This document shows positions 36,305-45,471 of a stretch of 48,206 nucleotides of DNA, piece after piece. Both the position numbers and the translations under genes were made by a program. Origin of the DNA: Acetofilamentum sp. (GTDB lineage: Bacteria; Bacteroidota; Bacteroidia; Bacteroidales; DTU049); assembly GCA_020720525.1 (NCBI GenBank), contig DYON01000001.1:1-48206 (forward strand). Direction: 5' to 3'. Each line of letters opens with the position of its first letter. Position 1 is the first letter of the stretch. The notes under the pieces were generated by a model, which saw only the letters and a list, made by a program, of their open reading frames with translations, did not search any database and was not told the DNA's origin.

Positions 36305-37021
36305 TTATTCAAAAGTAAAGCACAGCCAAAATATTTTTGACCGAAGCGATTCGATGTTGTTGGTGTAAATGGTATTTTCTCTTTTTAGCATATCGGGAAT
36401 CCCATACGACATTCGCAGTTCTACACCAAATTTGAAATATTCGAGATATATTTCAAAACCAGTTCCAAGCTCCACAGAGAAATCGTTTGGAAGGAGTTTT
36501 AGAAATGCGTCGTCTTCTTGTTTCTTTTTGGATTGCGATGCCAAATCGATACTGTATTTTCCACCAAAAAGCACATAGGCTCTGAAATTGTTGATTCGAT
36601 TGGTTTTGTATTTAAAAAGTAGTGGAAAATCAAGAAATGTAGATTCTGTTTTTTTTGTAACAGAGAATACTGAATCGAGATAGGACTGGTAAATTTCATA
36701 ATGGATATTTCGCCCACCAAACGATAAGCCAGGAACAAATCGGAGGTTGAGATTGTTGCCAATGCGTAGATCGGACACAATGGCTATTTGAAATCCATAT
36801 TGCGATTCGGGAATAACAGTTAATACCGAGTCGGTTGAGGAGATCGATTCGGGTCGTTTAATTGTAAAATCCATATTGTTGAAGCCAAGTGTGAAACCGA
36901 AGTGAACGGTACGCATGTCGAAACGCGGCAGGTTCTCGATACCCTGATCTTGTGCCTTGACGGGCGAAAAAACAAGCAACAATAATACAGAAAATAAGAA
37001 ATATCGCAGCAATTGAATCAT
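36305..37021 (-). CDS. porT: PorT-like outer-membrane protein of type IX secretion
   Basis: The product is 238 residues with a signal peptide ending VKAQ. It is an 8-strand-type barrel in the PorT family: VHFGFTLGFNNMDFTIKRPES, LRIGNNLNLRFVPGLSFGGRNIHYE, FLDFPLLFKYKTNR, FRAYVLFGGKYSIDL, ending in WLCFTFE. PorT is one of the proteins required for T9SS export in Porphyromonas gingivalis, which suits the T9SS-tailed proteins in this window. The symbol is by family resemblance; a generic PorT-family barrel is the alternative. It converges on the amidase gene and diverges from the mobA-like gene. Confidence 0.78.
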   Translation of the reverse strand: MIQLLRYFLFSVLLLLVFSPVKAQDQGIENLPRFDMRTVHFGFTLGFNNMDFTIKRPESISSTDSVLTVIPESQYGFQIAIVSDLRIGNNLNLRFVPGLSFGGRNIHYEIYQSYLDSVFSVTKKTESTFLDFPLLFKYKTNRINNFRAYVLFGGKYSIDLASQSKKKQEDDAFLKLLPNDFSVELGTGFEIYLEYFKFGVELRMSYGIPDMLKRENTIYTNNIESLRSKIFWLCFTFE

Positions 37022-37053
37022 TAAAATCGTTGAAGTTGATGTGATAATAACTG

Positions 37054-37061
37054 CAAAATTA
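37054..37061 (-). promoter_or_regulatory. Candidate -7 box of the porT-like gene
   Basis: TAATTTTG on the minus strand matches TAnnTTTG, 32 bases before the ATG at 37021; no -33 element was found. Confidence 0.4.
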
Positions 37062-37133
37062 CGAATATATTACTTGTTGGTTTTGTTTGTCGATTTTTTC
37101 GTGATTTCTTTTTGGATTGATTATCTTTACGGT

Positions 37134-37700
37134 ATGATAGCAGGAATATCGGCGGCAATTTTGAGTGGAGGAAACAACTTGCGCAATGGTGGTCGCCCCA
37201 AGTGTTTTGAAACTATTGATGGAATGCGTGTGATAGACCATCAGCTGGCTGTTTTGCAATTGCTTTTCAGCGATATTGTGTTTGTGTCGCGCGAAGGCAA
37301 TTTGCTCGAACACACCGAAGGCGTTAGAGAAGTTTCCGATGTCTTTCCTGGGCAGGGTCCGCTTGCGGGAATTCATGCCGCGCTCATTCATGTTGAAAAT
37401 CATGCTGTTTTTGTTGTAGCCGCCGATATGCCTTTTCTCGAAAAGGTGGTAATTGAAGACTTGTATGCTGAATTTAAACGAAGTGGCGCAAAAATATTTC
37501 TACCATATCTTAGAAGTGGTTTTGAACCGCTGCACGCATTTTATAGCACCGATATTGTTGGACAAGTAGAAGAATGTATTGCTGGAGGACGTAGCCCCAG
37601 AATAATTTCGGTGTTGAAGAAAGTTTCTTATTCTGTTAAGTATTTCGATGCTCCTGTGCCTTCGTTTCGGAATATTAATGCGTTTTTGGGCAATGTTTAA
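37134..37700 (+). CDS. mobA: MobA-like NTP transferase (molybdenum cofactor guanylyltransferase)
   Basis: The product is 188 residues. The nucleotide-binding motif AAILSGGNNLRNGGRPK is the MobA version of the GGxSxRMGxxK loop, with Met replaced by Asn. GQGPLAGIHAAL and VVAADMPFLE (Asp metal site) follow in the right order, and EPLHAFY is the conserved C-terminal motif. In MobA this would attach GMP to molybdopterin; a related sugar- or CMP-transferring enzyme is possible. No other cofactor or molybdoenzyme genes are nearby. I chose the ATG at 37134 because the upstream codons encode a hydrophobic stretch unrelated to the family. Confidence 0.75.
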   Translation: MIAGISAAILSGGNNLRNGGRPKCFETIDGMRVIDHQLAVLQLLFSDIVFVSREGNLLEHTEGVREVSDVFPGQGPLAGIHAALIHVENHAVFVVAADMPFLEKVVIEDLYAEFKRSGAKIFLPYLRSGFEPLHAFYSTDIVGQVEECIAGGRSPRIISVLKKVSYSVKYFDAPVPSFRNINAFLGNV

Positions 37701-37724
37701 AATCGTGATTCAATATATTCGCTT

Positions 37725-37827
37725 GTAGGCTGACTCTCGAAAGCTATTGGATTAGCGTGTTTTTTTATTTTAAAAGACTTGCAGTTGTTAGACACCTTTG
37801 TTGGACATCATTATGGTGCCTGACACC
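37725..37827 (+). repeat. Intergenic repeat elements between mobA-like and ychF
   Basis: In the 179-base gap, GTAGGCTGACTCTC (37725-37738) and CCTTTGTTGG (37795-37804) recur in the same order in the gap at 45589-45660. GGTGCCTGACACC (37815-37827) is a near-palindrome and GACACCT occurs twice (37791 and 37822). No open frame is present. It may be a remnant of a small dispersed element. Confidence 0.4.
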
Positions 37828-37879
37828 TAATATTTTAAAATAAGTTGCAAAAATCTTTTACCGATGTTGCGGGAATATC

Positions 37880-38974
37880 TTAAACATTAAACCTCACGTG
37901 GAGAATGTCTCCGTCTTGAACAATATAGGTTTTGCCTTCAACGCGCATTTTGCCAGCTTCTTTGCAAGCGGCTTCGGTTTTGTATTGAATCATATCGGTA
38001 TATGCAATCACTTCGGCGCGAATGAATCCACGTTCGAGGTCGCTGTGAATGGTTCCGGCAGCCACGGGAGCAGCCACACCACGTGGAATACTCCATGCGC
38101 GGTTTTCTTTGCCCCCAACGGTGAAAAACGAAATCAGATTTAGCAACGAGTAAGCAGCACGAGTGATTCGCTGCACGCCTGGCTCGGTGAGGCCTAGATC
38201 GGAAAGAAAATCGTTGCGGTCGGTCTCTTCGAGCTCGGCAATATCGGCTTCGGCTTTTCCAGCAACCACAATCACTTCGGTGTTTTCGCTTTTGACCGAT
38301 TCGGCAAAAGTGTTCGAATAAGCATTGCCCAATGCAGCTGAGCTATCATCGACATTGCAAACATAAAGCACTGGTTTTGCTGTAAGCAGATAGAGCTCGC
38401 GAATAAGTTTTTGATCGTCTTCGCTTAAATCGATAGTGCGAATATTTCCAAGATTTTCGAGTTGTTCTTTGAATTTCACCAAGCTATCGAAAGCGGGCTT
38501 TTGTGTTTTGTCGCCTGTTTTGAATGCTTTTTCAACTTTTTGAAGCTTCCGCTCAATTTGCTCAAGGTCTTTTACTTGCAGCTCGAAATCGATATTTTCT
38601 TTGTCGCGAACAGGATCTACTTTGCCATCCATGTGCGGAAGTTGAGGATCGTCGAAGCAACGAACCACATGCACTAGTGCGTCCACGTTTCTAACATCGT
38701 TCAGAAAAGTGTTGCCAATTCCTTCGCCTTGACCAGCTCCTTTTGCAAGACCAGGAATATCGACCAATTCAATTGTTGCTGGAATAACTTGCTCGGCCTT
38801 TATGAGCTTGTGAAGTTCGAGAAGCCGTGGGTCGGCAACTTCGGCTGTTCCTAAGTTGCTTTTGGTTGTACTAAATGCGAAATTGCTTACTTCGGCTTTT
38901 GCATCGGAAATGCAGTTGAAAATAGTTGTTTTCCCACTGTTAGTCAATCCAATAATGCCAACTTTCAATGCCAT
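37880..38974 (-). CDS. ychF: YchF/OLA1-type ATPase
   Basis: This is an Obg-related P-loop NTPase that prefers ATP and associates with ribosomes; it is implicated in translation and stress. At 364 residues the domain order is G-domain with P-loop GLTNSGKTT (9-17; commonly GLPNVGKST), switch II DIPGLAKGAGQGEGIGN, a coiled-coil insertion (about 130-175), NVDD at the base-recognition site in place of NKxD, which explains ATP use, and a C-terminal TGS domain (from about 280; FTVGGKENRAWSI, DGDILHVRFNV). It follows the porin gene by 6 bases, so both share a transcript. Confidence 0.95.
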   Translation of the reverse strand: MALKVGIIGLTNSGKTTIFNCISDAKAEVSNFAFSTTKSNLGTAEVADPRLLELHKLIKAEQVIPATIELVDIPGLAKGAGQGEGIGNTFLNDVRNVDALVHVVRCFDDPQLPHMDGKVDPVRDKENIDFELQVKDLEQIERKLQKVEKAFKTGDKTQKPAFDSLVKFKEQLENLGNIRTIDLSEDDQKLIRELYLLTAKPVLYVCNVDDSSAALGNAYSNTFAESVKSENTEVIVVAGKAEADIAELEETDRNDFLSDLGLTEPGVQRITRAAYSLLNLISFFTVGGKENRAWSIPRGVAAPVAAGTIHSDLERGFIRAEVIAYTDMIQYKTEAACKEAGKMRVEGKTYIVQDGDILHVRFNV

Positions 38975-38980
38975 AATATT

Positions 38981-40810
38981 TTAATTTAAAAAACTCCAAG
39001 TAACTCCAAAACGAAATGCGCGGTCGGGTAGGGGATAGCCGGGAACTAGCCAATAATTCACCTTGATAAGTCCAGCTGTTATATTTACTGCTTCAACAAA
39101 CACAACTGCTCTTTTTATTTGTGCACGGACAAACAAGGTAGGATAAATGAATCTACCTGTTTTGATTGTGTTTTGTACAACAAACGATTGTATCACAGGA
39201 TTGTAAGCATCGGCATAATACGATGCATTTATCCAAGTGCCGATGCCAGTTTGCAACGATAGCGCTTTTTTGAAAACACTGTTGTACATGGTAAGCTGTG
39301 CTTTTGCAAACCAATCGGGGAGATGAATATAGGAGGCGTTTTTGACATACTGATATCCAGCAGTTGCATTCAGACGAAAACGACCAAATCTGAAATCGGT
39401 TTGCCCCAAAATACCTGAAATATTTCCTTTTCCTCCTTGAACAAAATCGGCACCGTTGAAAAACAGTTCCTTGTCGGTGTTTGCATAAAAGACCGAAATG
39501 CTGCTTTTGCGATAGCCGAAGCCAGCAATAGCAAGCAGGGTTTTTGTTTGCACCCAACTGTGTTGCCATGCAATGTGGTTGCCCGAATATTGCGAATAGA
39601 AATAACTGGGTTGAATACTGCTGTAGCTCAATTTTCCAAAGGGTTTCCATTTGGTGGAGTCGGATGTGAGAAGTTCGAAATGAATATACCTGTCGGCATT
39701 GGAGTCGAGCGATGCATCCAACATTGTTTTTGCCGAAATGGTGTATTTTTTCGCAAGTGTTATTGCAAAACCAGCACTCAAAATGTCTTGCGTAAGGCTG
39801 CTGTCGGTTTCGAGATTGTACAACCGATCAATTGAATTAAAATAGCTGGCATACCAACGAAAATACTTGCCGTCTCTGTTTCCAACTATGAGTTTGTTTT
39901 CAATTGCCCGATGCGCAACCGAGTCGGTTGTGATGGTCGAATCGAGCAGTATTTGCTGATAATAGCCGCTTAATGGGTCGGAATCGTAATAAACATGGTA
40001 TTCGCTGCGGAAGTTGAAGGTGTGTTCAATAAAAATGCGCTTGTGATTGTCTTTTGAGCCAAAACGAAATTCGTTTATCAGGAAAAAGTCGTTTTGACGC
40101 ATTCGGTTTTGAGCTGTCAGAAGTTGAACCGAAGCCAATTGCCGGTCGTAAACCGTTGTGTCGATAAAATTGTTTGAATAGAGCAAACCACCGTTTTCTT
40201 GCTGAAAGATTTTGTTGAGAACAAGCCCTGCGGTGATTCGATATTTGTCCGATTTGGTTTTGTATTCGGTTGTGGCGAAAAAATGGCTTTGTTGAAGTTT
40301 TTGGTTTTTGTATGCTCCTGGCGAATTGTATAGCCTGTAATCGAGTGTGAGCCTCCATTGCCGCGCAATTGGTTGCGAGTGGATGAAGTCGAAATATTGC
40401 TCACGTTTGTATCCATTTGAATACGATGCAATCGAAAATGGAACTGAATCGGTAAAAAGTGGTATATTCTCTCGTGTAAACATATATTGGTTGGGGCGTT
40501 GCATAAAAGCAAAATGGTCGAATTGCAATTGATTGAATCGGTCGGGGAACCACAATATCTGATACGGAGAGCCAAAAATGCCAGTGTTTTGAGTAAATGC
40601 GACATCTTGAAGCGGGTCGAAACCTGTAAACGAGTTGATGTTGGTAGCAATAGGAACCGAAGCGGCATGCAGCCACATATCGGGCGAAAGGGTTTTGTAA
40701 AAAGCGTTGAGGGTATCGGAAACTAAGGTATCCTCAACTTCCTTTTCGTGCTGAGCAAAAGCAGCAAAAGGCAGCAACAAAGCAAAGAAGAAGATTATAC
40801 GGTAGTTCAT
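38981..40810 (-). CDS. Putative porin, Porin_10 family
   Basis: The product is 609 residues with a signal peptide ending AAFAQ. The N-terminal block (about 40-110, ending YMFTRENIP) and the long series of amphipathic strands (RQWRLTLDYRLYNSPGAYKNQ, YFRWYASYFN, FGRFRLNATAGYQYVKNASYIHL) match the Bacteroidota Porin_10 family, ending in VTWSFLN. It would be an outer-membrane channel; the solute is unknown. It precedes ychF by 6 bases in the same direction. Confidence 0.82.
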   Translation of the reverse strand: MNYRIIFFFALLLPFAAFAQHEKEVEDTLVSDTLNAFYKTLSPDMWLHAASVPIATNINSFTGFDPLQDVAFTQNTGIFGSPYQILWFPDRFNQLQFDHFAFMQRPNQYMFTRENIPLFTDSVPFSIASYSNGYKREQYFDFIHSQPIARQWRLTLDYRLYNSPGAYKNQKLQQSHFFATTEYKTKSDKYRITAGLVLNKIFQQENGGLLYSNNFIDTTVYDRQLASVQLLTAQNRMRQNDFFLINEFRFGSKDNHKRIFIEHTFNFRSEYHVYYDSDPLSGYYQQILLDSTITTDSVAHRAIENKLIVGNRDGKYFRWYASYFNSIDRLYNLETDSSLTQDILSAGFAITLAKKYTISAKTMLDASLDSNADRYIHFELLTSDSTKWKPFGKLSYSSIQPSYFYSQYSGNHIAWQHSWVQTKTLLAIAGFGYRKSSISVFYANTDKELFFNGADFVQGGKGNISGILGQTDFRFGRFRLNATAGYQYVKNASYIHLPDWFAKAQLTMYNSVFKKALSLQTGIGTWINASYYADAYNPVIQSFVVQNTIKTGRFIYPTLFVRAQIKRAVVFVEAVNITAGLIKVNYWLVPGYPLPDRAFRFGVTWSFLN

Positions 40811-40827
40811 TCCTCAAAAATGAGTAG

Positions 40828-40835
40828 CAAAGGTA
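40828..40835 (-). promoter_or_regulatory. Candidate -7 box of porin-ychF
   Basis: TACCTTTG on the minus strand matches TAnnTTTG, 17 bases before the ATG at 40810; no -33 TTG at proper spacing. Confidence 0.5.
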
Positions 40836-40860
40836 CAAGGATTTTTCGGAAATGGCGATT

Positions 40861-42474
40861 CTACTCTCTCTTTAGGCTCCATCCAATTTTCGATTCCCAA
40901 CTTTTTTTCACTTGAATTGGCCTCGTAAGAGTAAATACTGTTTCAGGTTGAATGTTTGTTCTAAAATCGCCGGTAGTCCAATCGTTGTTGCCATCTAAGT
41001 CGGCAATAATCTTAAGATTGTAATCGCCTGGAATTAGGTTTTCGAGAATAATGTCGGCGGAATCGGCTCCAATAATAATTTTTCTGCTCATGGCTTTGCT
41101 TTCGGCAACTATGATGAGCTTTGTTGAAGGTCGGTTGGTAAATGTTAGATGAATCGAGCCCAAATCGTCGGGCCCAGCAATTTTGAATTTGAAAGCAGTG
41201 CTGTCGTTACCAAATCCAAAAAAATTCCGCAAAGCTCCTTTTTTGAATATGATATTGCAGTCGTCGCCAAGATTGAGCTCTGCCACAAGTTTCCAGCTGC
41301 GTCCTGAACTATCGATTTTCTGCCACACCGTTGGGATGGTATCGTTGTTGCGGCGGAAAATGATTTTCCCTGTATCGAGAGCCTCAATTGGAGCGAGAGA
41401 CGAAATGGTGAAAACTTCGGTAAATGGAATCAATTCGCCTCGAACATTCGATTGTAGCTTGTACGATGTGTCGGTGGCTGCTCTCAATCGTGTTTTAGCT
41501 TTCAGGTTTTGAGCAAGGGTGTCGGAAAAGGCACCATCGCGAACAATGTATTTCAATGTGTCTTCAACTGGATTTTTCACCCAAAATGTAAGCGTATCGT
41601 TGGTCTTGTTCCAGGTATATAGGGTTTTTTCGGAAGAAGTTAGAATTGAAATAGTTGGGTCTTTCATCGAAATGCGAAACGACGAGCGCACAGTTTGATA
41701 GCCTGCAATTTCTGTTTTTAAATGCTTTTGCTCTTTTGCGTTTTCAACGAACAAATACAGTTTCAATGAATCGTTTGTTGGGTTTTCGTCCGAAAGTTGA
41801 ATGGGCTCGGTTAGAAAGCCAATTTTTTCATCGGGCAAATCGAAGCGAAAATTCGAATTGTTATCTTCGATGGCACAAACATAGTAACTTCCAGGGGCAA
41901 CATTGCGGAACGAAAATGCGCCTTTTGAATCGCAATGCGCAATATAAAGGGGGATGGTGTCGGTGAAGTCGCTTCTTTTTCGAAAGAGTAGAACCCAAGC
42001 TTTTTCGGTGGCTAAATTTGTAAATGCATCGCCAGCAAATCCCATGGCCGAACAGCTATCGAGATATTTGCCAGTGGAAAAAACATAATTGAGTCCCGAA
42101 GCTTTGTTTCCCTCGGTAATGTCTTGAATTGCGTCGCCAAAAAAAATATGATATGTTGTGTTGGCAATAAGGGTGTCGTTGAGAGATATTTTCACTTTTT
42201 TACCCTGAACCGAAACTTCGGGTTTATTGATGGGAAAGGGATTTATTATTATCTGCGAAGTAGGATTGTTGAGTTTGACAAATTCGTCGAATTCAATAAT
42301 GATTTTCCGCGTATTAAATTGGGTGGAAGAGTCGGAAGGAACAGCAGAAACCATTTTTGGGGCATCAAAATCGCGCGGTCCACCATTTGGTTTTTCTACT
42401 GTGGCACAAGAGAAAACAAGCAGCAACACAAGTGCAGACAAAAAGGTGGTTCGCAAAATCGACATTGATTTCAT
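40861..42474 (-). CDS. Lipoprotein with Big_5 Ig-like domain
   Basis: The product is about 537 residues with a lipoprotein signal and lipobox VFSC. CATVEKPNGGPRDFDAPKMV and the following SAVPSDSSTQFNTRKIIIEFDEFVKL are typical of the Bacteroidota Big_5 Ig-like lipoprotein family. The rest is beta-rich, with a carboxypeptidase-regulatory-like segment (AFSFRNVAPGSYYVCAIEDNN) and a similar one near the C terminus (PGDYNLKIIADLDGNNDW). Function unknown; probably surface or periplasmic. Start could be 42474 (ATGAAATCAATG) or the second ATG at 42465; the -7 box is so close that the second is plausible. Confidence 0.8.
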   Translation of the reverse strand: MKSMSILRTTFLSALVLLLVFSCATVEKPNGGPRDFDAPKMVSAVPSDSSTQFNTRKIIIEFDEFVKLNNPTSQIIINPFPINKPEVSVQGKKVKISLNDTLIANTTYHIFFGDAIQDITEGNKASGLNYVFSTGKYLDSCSAMGFAGDAFTNLATEKAWVLLFRKRSDFTDTIPLYIAHCDSKGAFSFRNVAPGSYYVCAIEDNNSNFRFDLPDEKIGFLTEPIQLSDENPTNDSLKLYLFVENAKEQKHLKTEIAGYQTVRSSFRISMKDPTISILTSSEKTLYTWNKTNDTLTFWVKNPVEDTLKYIVRDGAFSDTLAQNLKAKTRLRAATDTSYKLQSNVRGELIPFTEVFTISSLAPIEALDTGKIIFRRNNDTIPTVWQKIDSSGRSWKLVAELNLGDDCNIIFKKGALRNFFGFGNDSTAFKFKIAGPDDLGSIHLTFTNRPSTKLIIVAESKAMSRKIIIGADSADIILENLIPGDYNLKIIADLDGNNDWTTGDFRTNIQPETVFTLTRPIQVKKSWESKIGWSLKRE

Positions 42475-42482
42475 TTTAGCTC

Positions 42483-42490
42483 CAAAATTA
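42483..42490 (-). promoter_or_regulatory. Candidate -7 box of the Big_5 lipoprotein gene
   Basis: TAATTTTG on the minus strand ends only 8 bases before the ATG at 42474, giving a very short leader, or a start at 42465. Confidence 0.35.
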
Positions 42491-42632
42491 CAATTATTTT
42501 CAGGCATCTTCGTTTTATTGTTTTGTGGGTTGATGAAGTGTGATGTATTTTGCGATAAAATAATAAATATTGTCGTTGAAAATTACTTATCAACATTCGG
42601 AGATGCTGGGTTTATAATGACTATTTTTGGGC

Positions 42633-44183
42633 ATGGAAGAAAGCAACGATAAAAAAACGACAAAACGAACTCCAAGAGTGTCTTCAGCAAAGACTTCGGT
42701 GATGGAGCACGGGCGCATTCCGCCACATGCTATCGATTTCGAGGAGGTGATTCTCGGAGCACTTATGCTAGAGCAGAATGCACTCAATACTGTAATCGAT
42801 ATTTTGCAACCCGATTCTTTTTATAAGGAAGCACATCGCTATATTTTTGAAGCAATTCAATCGTTGTTTTCAAGAAGCTCACCAATCGATTTGCTCACTG
42901 TTACTGAAGAATTAAAAAAACAAGGCAAGCTTGAAATCGTTGGAGGAGCTTACTATATCACATTTTTGACCAATCGAGTGGTTTCGAGTGCTAATATTGA
43001 GTATCATGCTCGAATTGTTGCACAAAAATATATTCAGCGTAAACTCATCGAAATATCGTCAGAGATTATCAACGACGCCTTCGAAGATAGTGCCGATGTA
43101 TTCGATTTGCTCGATAGTGCCGAAGATAAATTATTTCGCATCAACGAAGAAAACTTGCGTCGCAAAGCAGGAAGCATGCCTCAATTGCTGCGTTCGGCTC
43201 GCGATCTTATTGAAACTGCAGCCAAAAGCGACAACGCTTTTACTGGTGTTCCAAGCGGTTTTCAGAGCCTCGACAAGGTTACTGCCGGCTGGCAGCCTTC
43301 CGATCTTATCATTATTGCGGCTCGTCCAGGTATGGGAAAAACGGCTTTTGTGCTTTCGATGGCGCGCAATATGGCAGTTGAATACAAAAAGGCGATTGCT
43401 GTATTTTCGCTCGAAATGAGTGCTATTCAGCTTACAATGCGTCTTATTGCATCCGAAGCTCGCATTAGTAGCGAAAAACTTCGCAACGGCAAGCTCACTT
43501 CGATGGAATGGAAAAGCCTCAACGACAACATCGACAACTTGGCACAGGCTCCTTTGTTTATCGACGATACACCAGCTTTATCTATTTTCGAATTACGTGC
43601 AAAAGCTCGTAGGCTCAAGCAACAGCACGATATTCAATGCATTGTAATTGATTATTTGCAGCTGATGACTTCGAAAACTGATAAAAACACCAACCGAGAA
43701 GTTGAGATTGCCACTATTTCTCGTTCTTTGAAAGCATTGGCTAAAGAATTGAACATTCCTGTTATCACACTTTCGCAGCTAAGTCGTGAGGTAGAAAAGC
43801 GCCCCGGTTCAAAAAAACCACAACTTTCCGACCTCCGCGAATCGGGAGCTATTGAGCAAGATGCCGATATTGTAATGTTTATTTATCGACCCGAGTACTA
43901 TTTTAAAGAAGAAGACAACAATCAAGATGCTGAAATTCTAAAGAATAAAGCAGAACTACTTATCGAAAAGCATCGAAATGGAGCTTTAACAACGGTGAAT
44001 CTTCGTTTTGTTGGTGCGTTTGCGCGTTTTTACGAAGAAACCGATCCAAACTACTCCGATGCGGTTAATTATTTGTCTTCCATCGAAAACGAGAGCTTTG
44101 GGGGTTCGGTTACCGTGCCATCGCGTATGAACAATGAGCCACCCGAAGACCTGAGTATTCAGGATTCGAAAGATTTTGCATGA
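42633..44183 (+). CDS. dnaB: Replicative DNA helicase DnaB
   Basis: This is the hexameric 5'-3' helicase of the replication fork. At 516 residues it has a basic N-terminal tail (1-30), the DnaB N-domain (IPPHAIDFEEVILGALMLEQ onward), a linker, and the RecA-like domain with Walker A ARPGMGKT (230-237), Walker B IVIDYLQLM and the C-terminal SDLRESGAIEQDADIVMFIYRPEYY. No intein is present. I chose the ATG at 42633; the frame's first codon at 42627 is a TTG inside a possible -7 box. The next gene starts 24 bases after its stop. Confidence 0.96.
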   Translation: MEESNDKKTTKRTPRVSSAKTSVMEHGRIPPHAIDFEEVILGALMLEQNALNTVIDILQPDSFYKEAHRYIFEAIQSLFSRSSPIDLLTVTEELKKQGKLEIVGGAYYITFLTNRVVSSANIEYHARIVAQKYIQRKLIEISSEIINDAFEDSADVFDLLDSAEDKLFRINEENLRRKAGSMPQLLRSARDLIETAAKSDNAFTGVPSGFQSLDKVTAGWQPSDLIIIAARPGMGKTAFVLSMARNMAVEYKKAIAVFSLEMSAIQLTMRLIASEARISSEKLRNGKLTSMEWKSLNDNIDNLAQAPLFIDDTPALSIFELRAKARRLKQQHDIQCIVIDYLQLMTSKTDKNTNREVEIATISRSLKALAKELNIPVITLSQLSREVEKRPGSKKPQLSDLRESGAIEQDADIVMFIYRPEYYFKEEDNNQDAEILKNKAELLIEKHRNGALTTVNLRFVGAFARFYEETDPNYSDAVNYLSSIENESFGGSVTVPSRMNNEPPEDLSIQDSKDFA

Positions 44184-44206
44184 TTTTTGACACAGGAGAC
44201 CCTGAT

Positions 44207-45469
44207 ATGTTCAAAAAATGGATTTTGTTTTTTTTGCTAATAGTTGTTTCATTGGGAGCAAGTGCTACTCATTTGTTGATACCGATGGACAATTCTCAGA
44301 AGAATCACCTTAAGGCTTATGGCATTACGTATTGGGTTTTGGACAACAATCAAGAAGCTGAGTGGCTACTCAATTATCGTGGCGGAAGCTTTTTATTTGG
44401 GTTTTCCAAAACCATTCAAGATGAATGCAACATACGTGGTGTAAGCGTTGATGTCATTTCCGATGCTCAAGCAATTTCTATTCGCGATCAGATTGCCGAG
44501 CCGTCGGTTAATATGGATATAATTAAGCTGTCGAAAGCACCCAAAGTTGCTGTTTATGCGCCTAAAACCAACTTGCCATGGGACGATGCCGTTACACTAG
44601 TGCTCACTTATGCCGAAATTCCGTACGATTTGATTTACGACGAAGAAGTTCTTACTGGAAGTTTGCCGAAATACGATTGGTTGCATTTGCATCACGAAGA
44701 TTTCACTGGTCAATATGGCAAGTTCTGGGCTAGTTATCAAAATGCCGAATGGTATAGAACCGAAGTAGCTGAAGCAGAAAAAATGGCAAAGGCTCTGGGT
44801 TTTTCAAAAGTTTCGCAAATGAAATTGGCTGTGGCAAAGAAAATTCGCGATTTTGTTGCAGGAGGCGGATATCTTTTTGCGATGTGCAGTGCTCCCGATA
44901 GCTACGATGTGGCTCTTGCAGCCGAAGGTGTCGATATTTGTGCTGCTCAGTTCGATGGCGATCCGATGGATTCACAGGCACAAAGTAAACTCGACTTTTC
45001 AAAGACCTTTGCTTTTGAGAATTTTACCATCGTAACCAATCCTTATGAATACGAAATTTCATCAATCGATGCGGGGTCGCAGCGAAGAAGCATTCGCAAA
45101 GACGAAGATTTTTTTGCTCTTTTTGAGTTTTCTGCCAAATGGGATCCTGTGCCAACTATGCTGTGTCAAGACCATGAGCGAATTATTACTGGTTTTATGG
45201 GCCAAACAACCGCCTTTAGAAACGATCAGATTAAATCGTCGGTGCTAATTATGGGCGAAAATAAAGCTATTGGCGAGGTTCGATATATTCATGGCGAATA
45301 TGGAAAAGGTACATGGACTTTTTTTGGTGGGCACGACCCCGAAGATTATACTCATTTTGTTTACGATCCTCCAACCGAACTCGATTTATTTCCAAACTCG
45401 CCAGGCTATCGGTTGATTCTGAATAACGTATTGTTTCCAGCTGCAAAGAAGAAAAAACAAAAGACATAG
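44207..45469 (+). CDS. Exported protein of the family labelled 'asparagine synthetase B' in Bacteroidota
   Basis: The product is 420 residues with a signal peptide (MFKKWILFFLLIVVSLGASA). It closely resembles a conserved Bacteroidota family that databases often name asparagine synthetase B (THLLIPMDNSQKNHLKAYGI, LPKYDWLHLHHEDFTGQYG, GGGYLFAMCSAPDSYDVALAAEG). It lacks the N-terminal Cys2 glutaminase and the SGGxDS ATP site of real AsnB, and an exported location does not fit that reaction. The C-terminal half (GKGTWTFFGGHDPEDYTH) looks like a class I amidotransferase-like or ThuA-like fold. True function unknown. The alternative start at 44180 would overlap the dnaB stop and lengthen the N terminus before the signal peptide. 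Confidence 0.75.
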   Translation: MFKKWILFFLLIVVSLGASATHLLIPMDNSQKNHLKAYGITYWVLDNNQEAEWLLNYRGGSFLFGFSKTIQDECNIRGVSVDVISDAQAISIRDQIAEPSVNMDIIKLSKAPKVAVYAPKTNLPWDDAVTLVLTYAEIPYDLIYDEEVLTGSLPKYDWLHLHHEDFTGQYGKFWASYQNAEWYRTEVAEAEKMAKALGFSKVSQMKLAVAKKIRDFVAGGGYLFAMCSAPDSYDVALAAEGVDICAAQFDGDPMDSQAQSKLDFSKTFAFENFTIVTNPYEYEISSIDAGSQRRSIRKDEDFFALFEFSAKWDPVPTMLCQDHERIITGFMGQTTAFRNDQIKSSVLIMGENKAIGEVRYIHGEYGKGTWTFFGGHDPEDYTHFVYDPPTELDLFPNSPGYRLILNNVLFPAAKKKKQKT

Positions 45470-45471
45470 AG

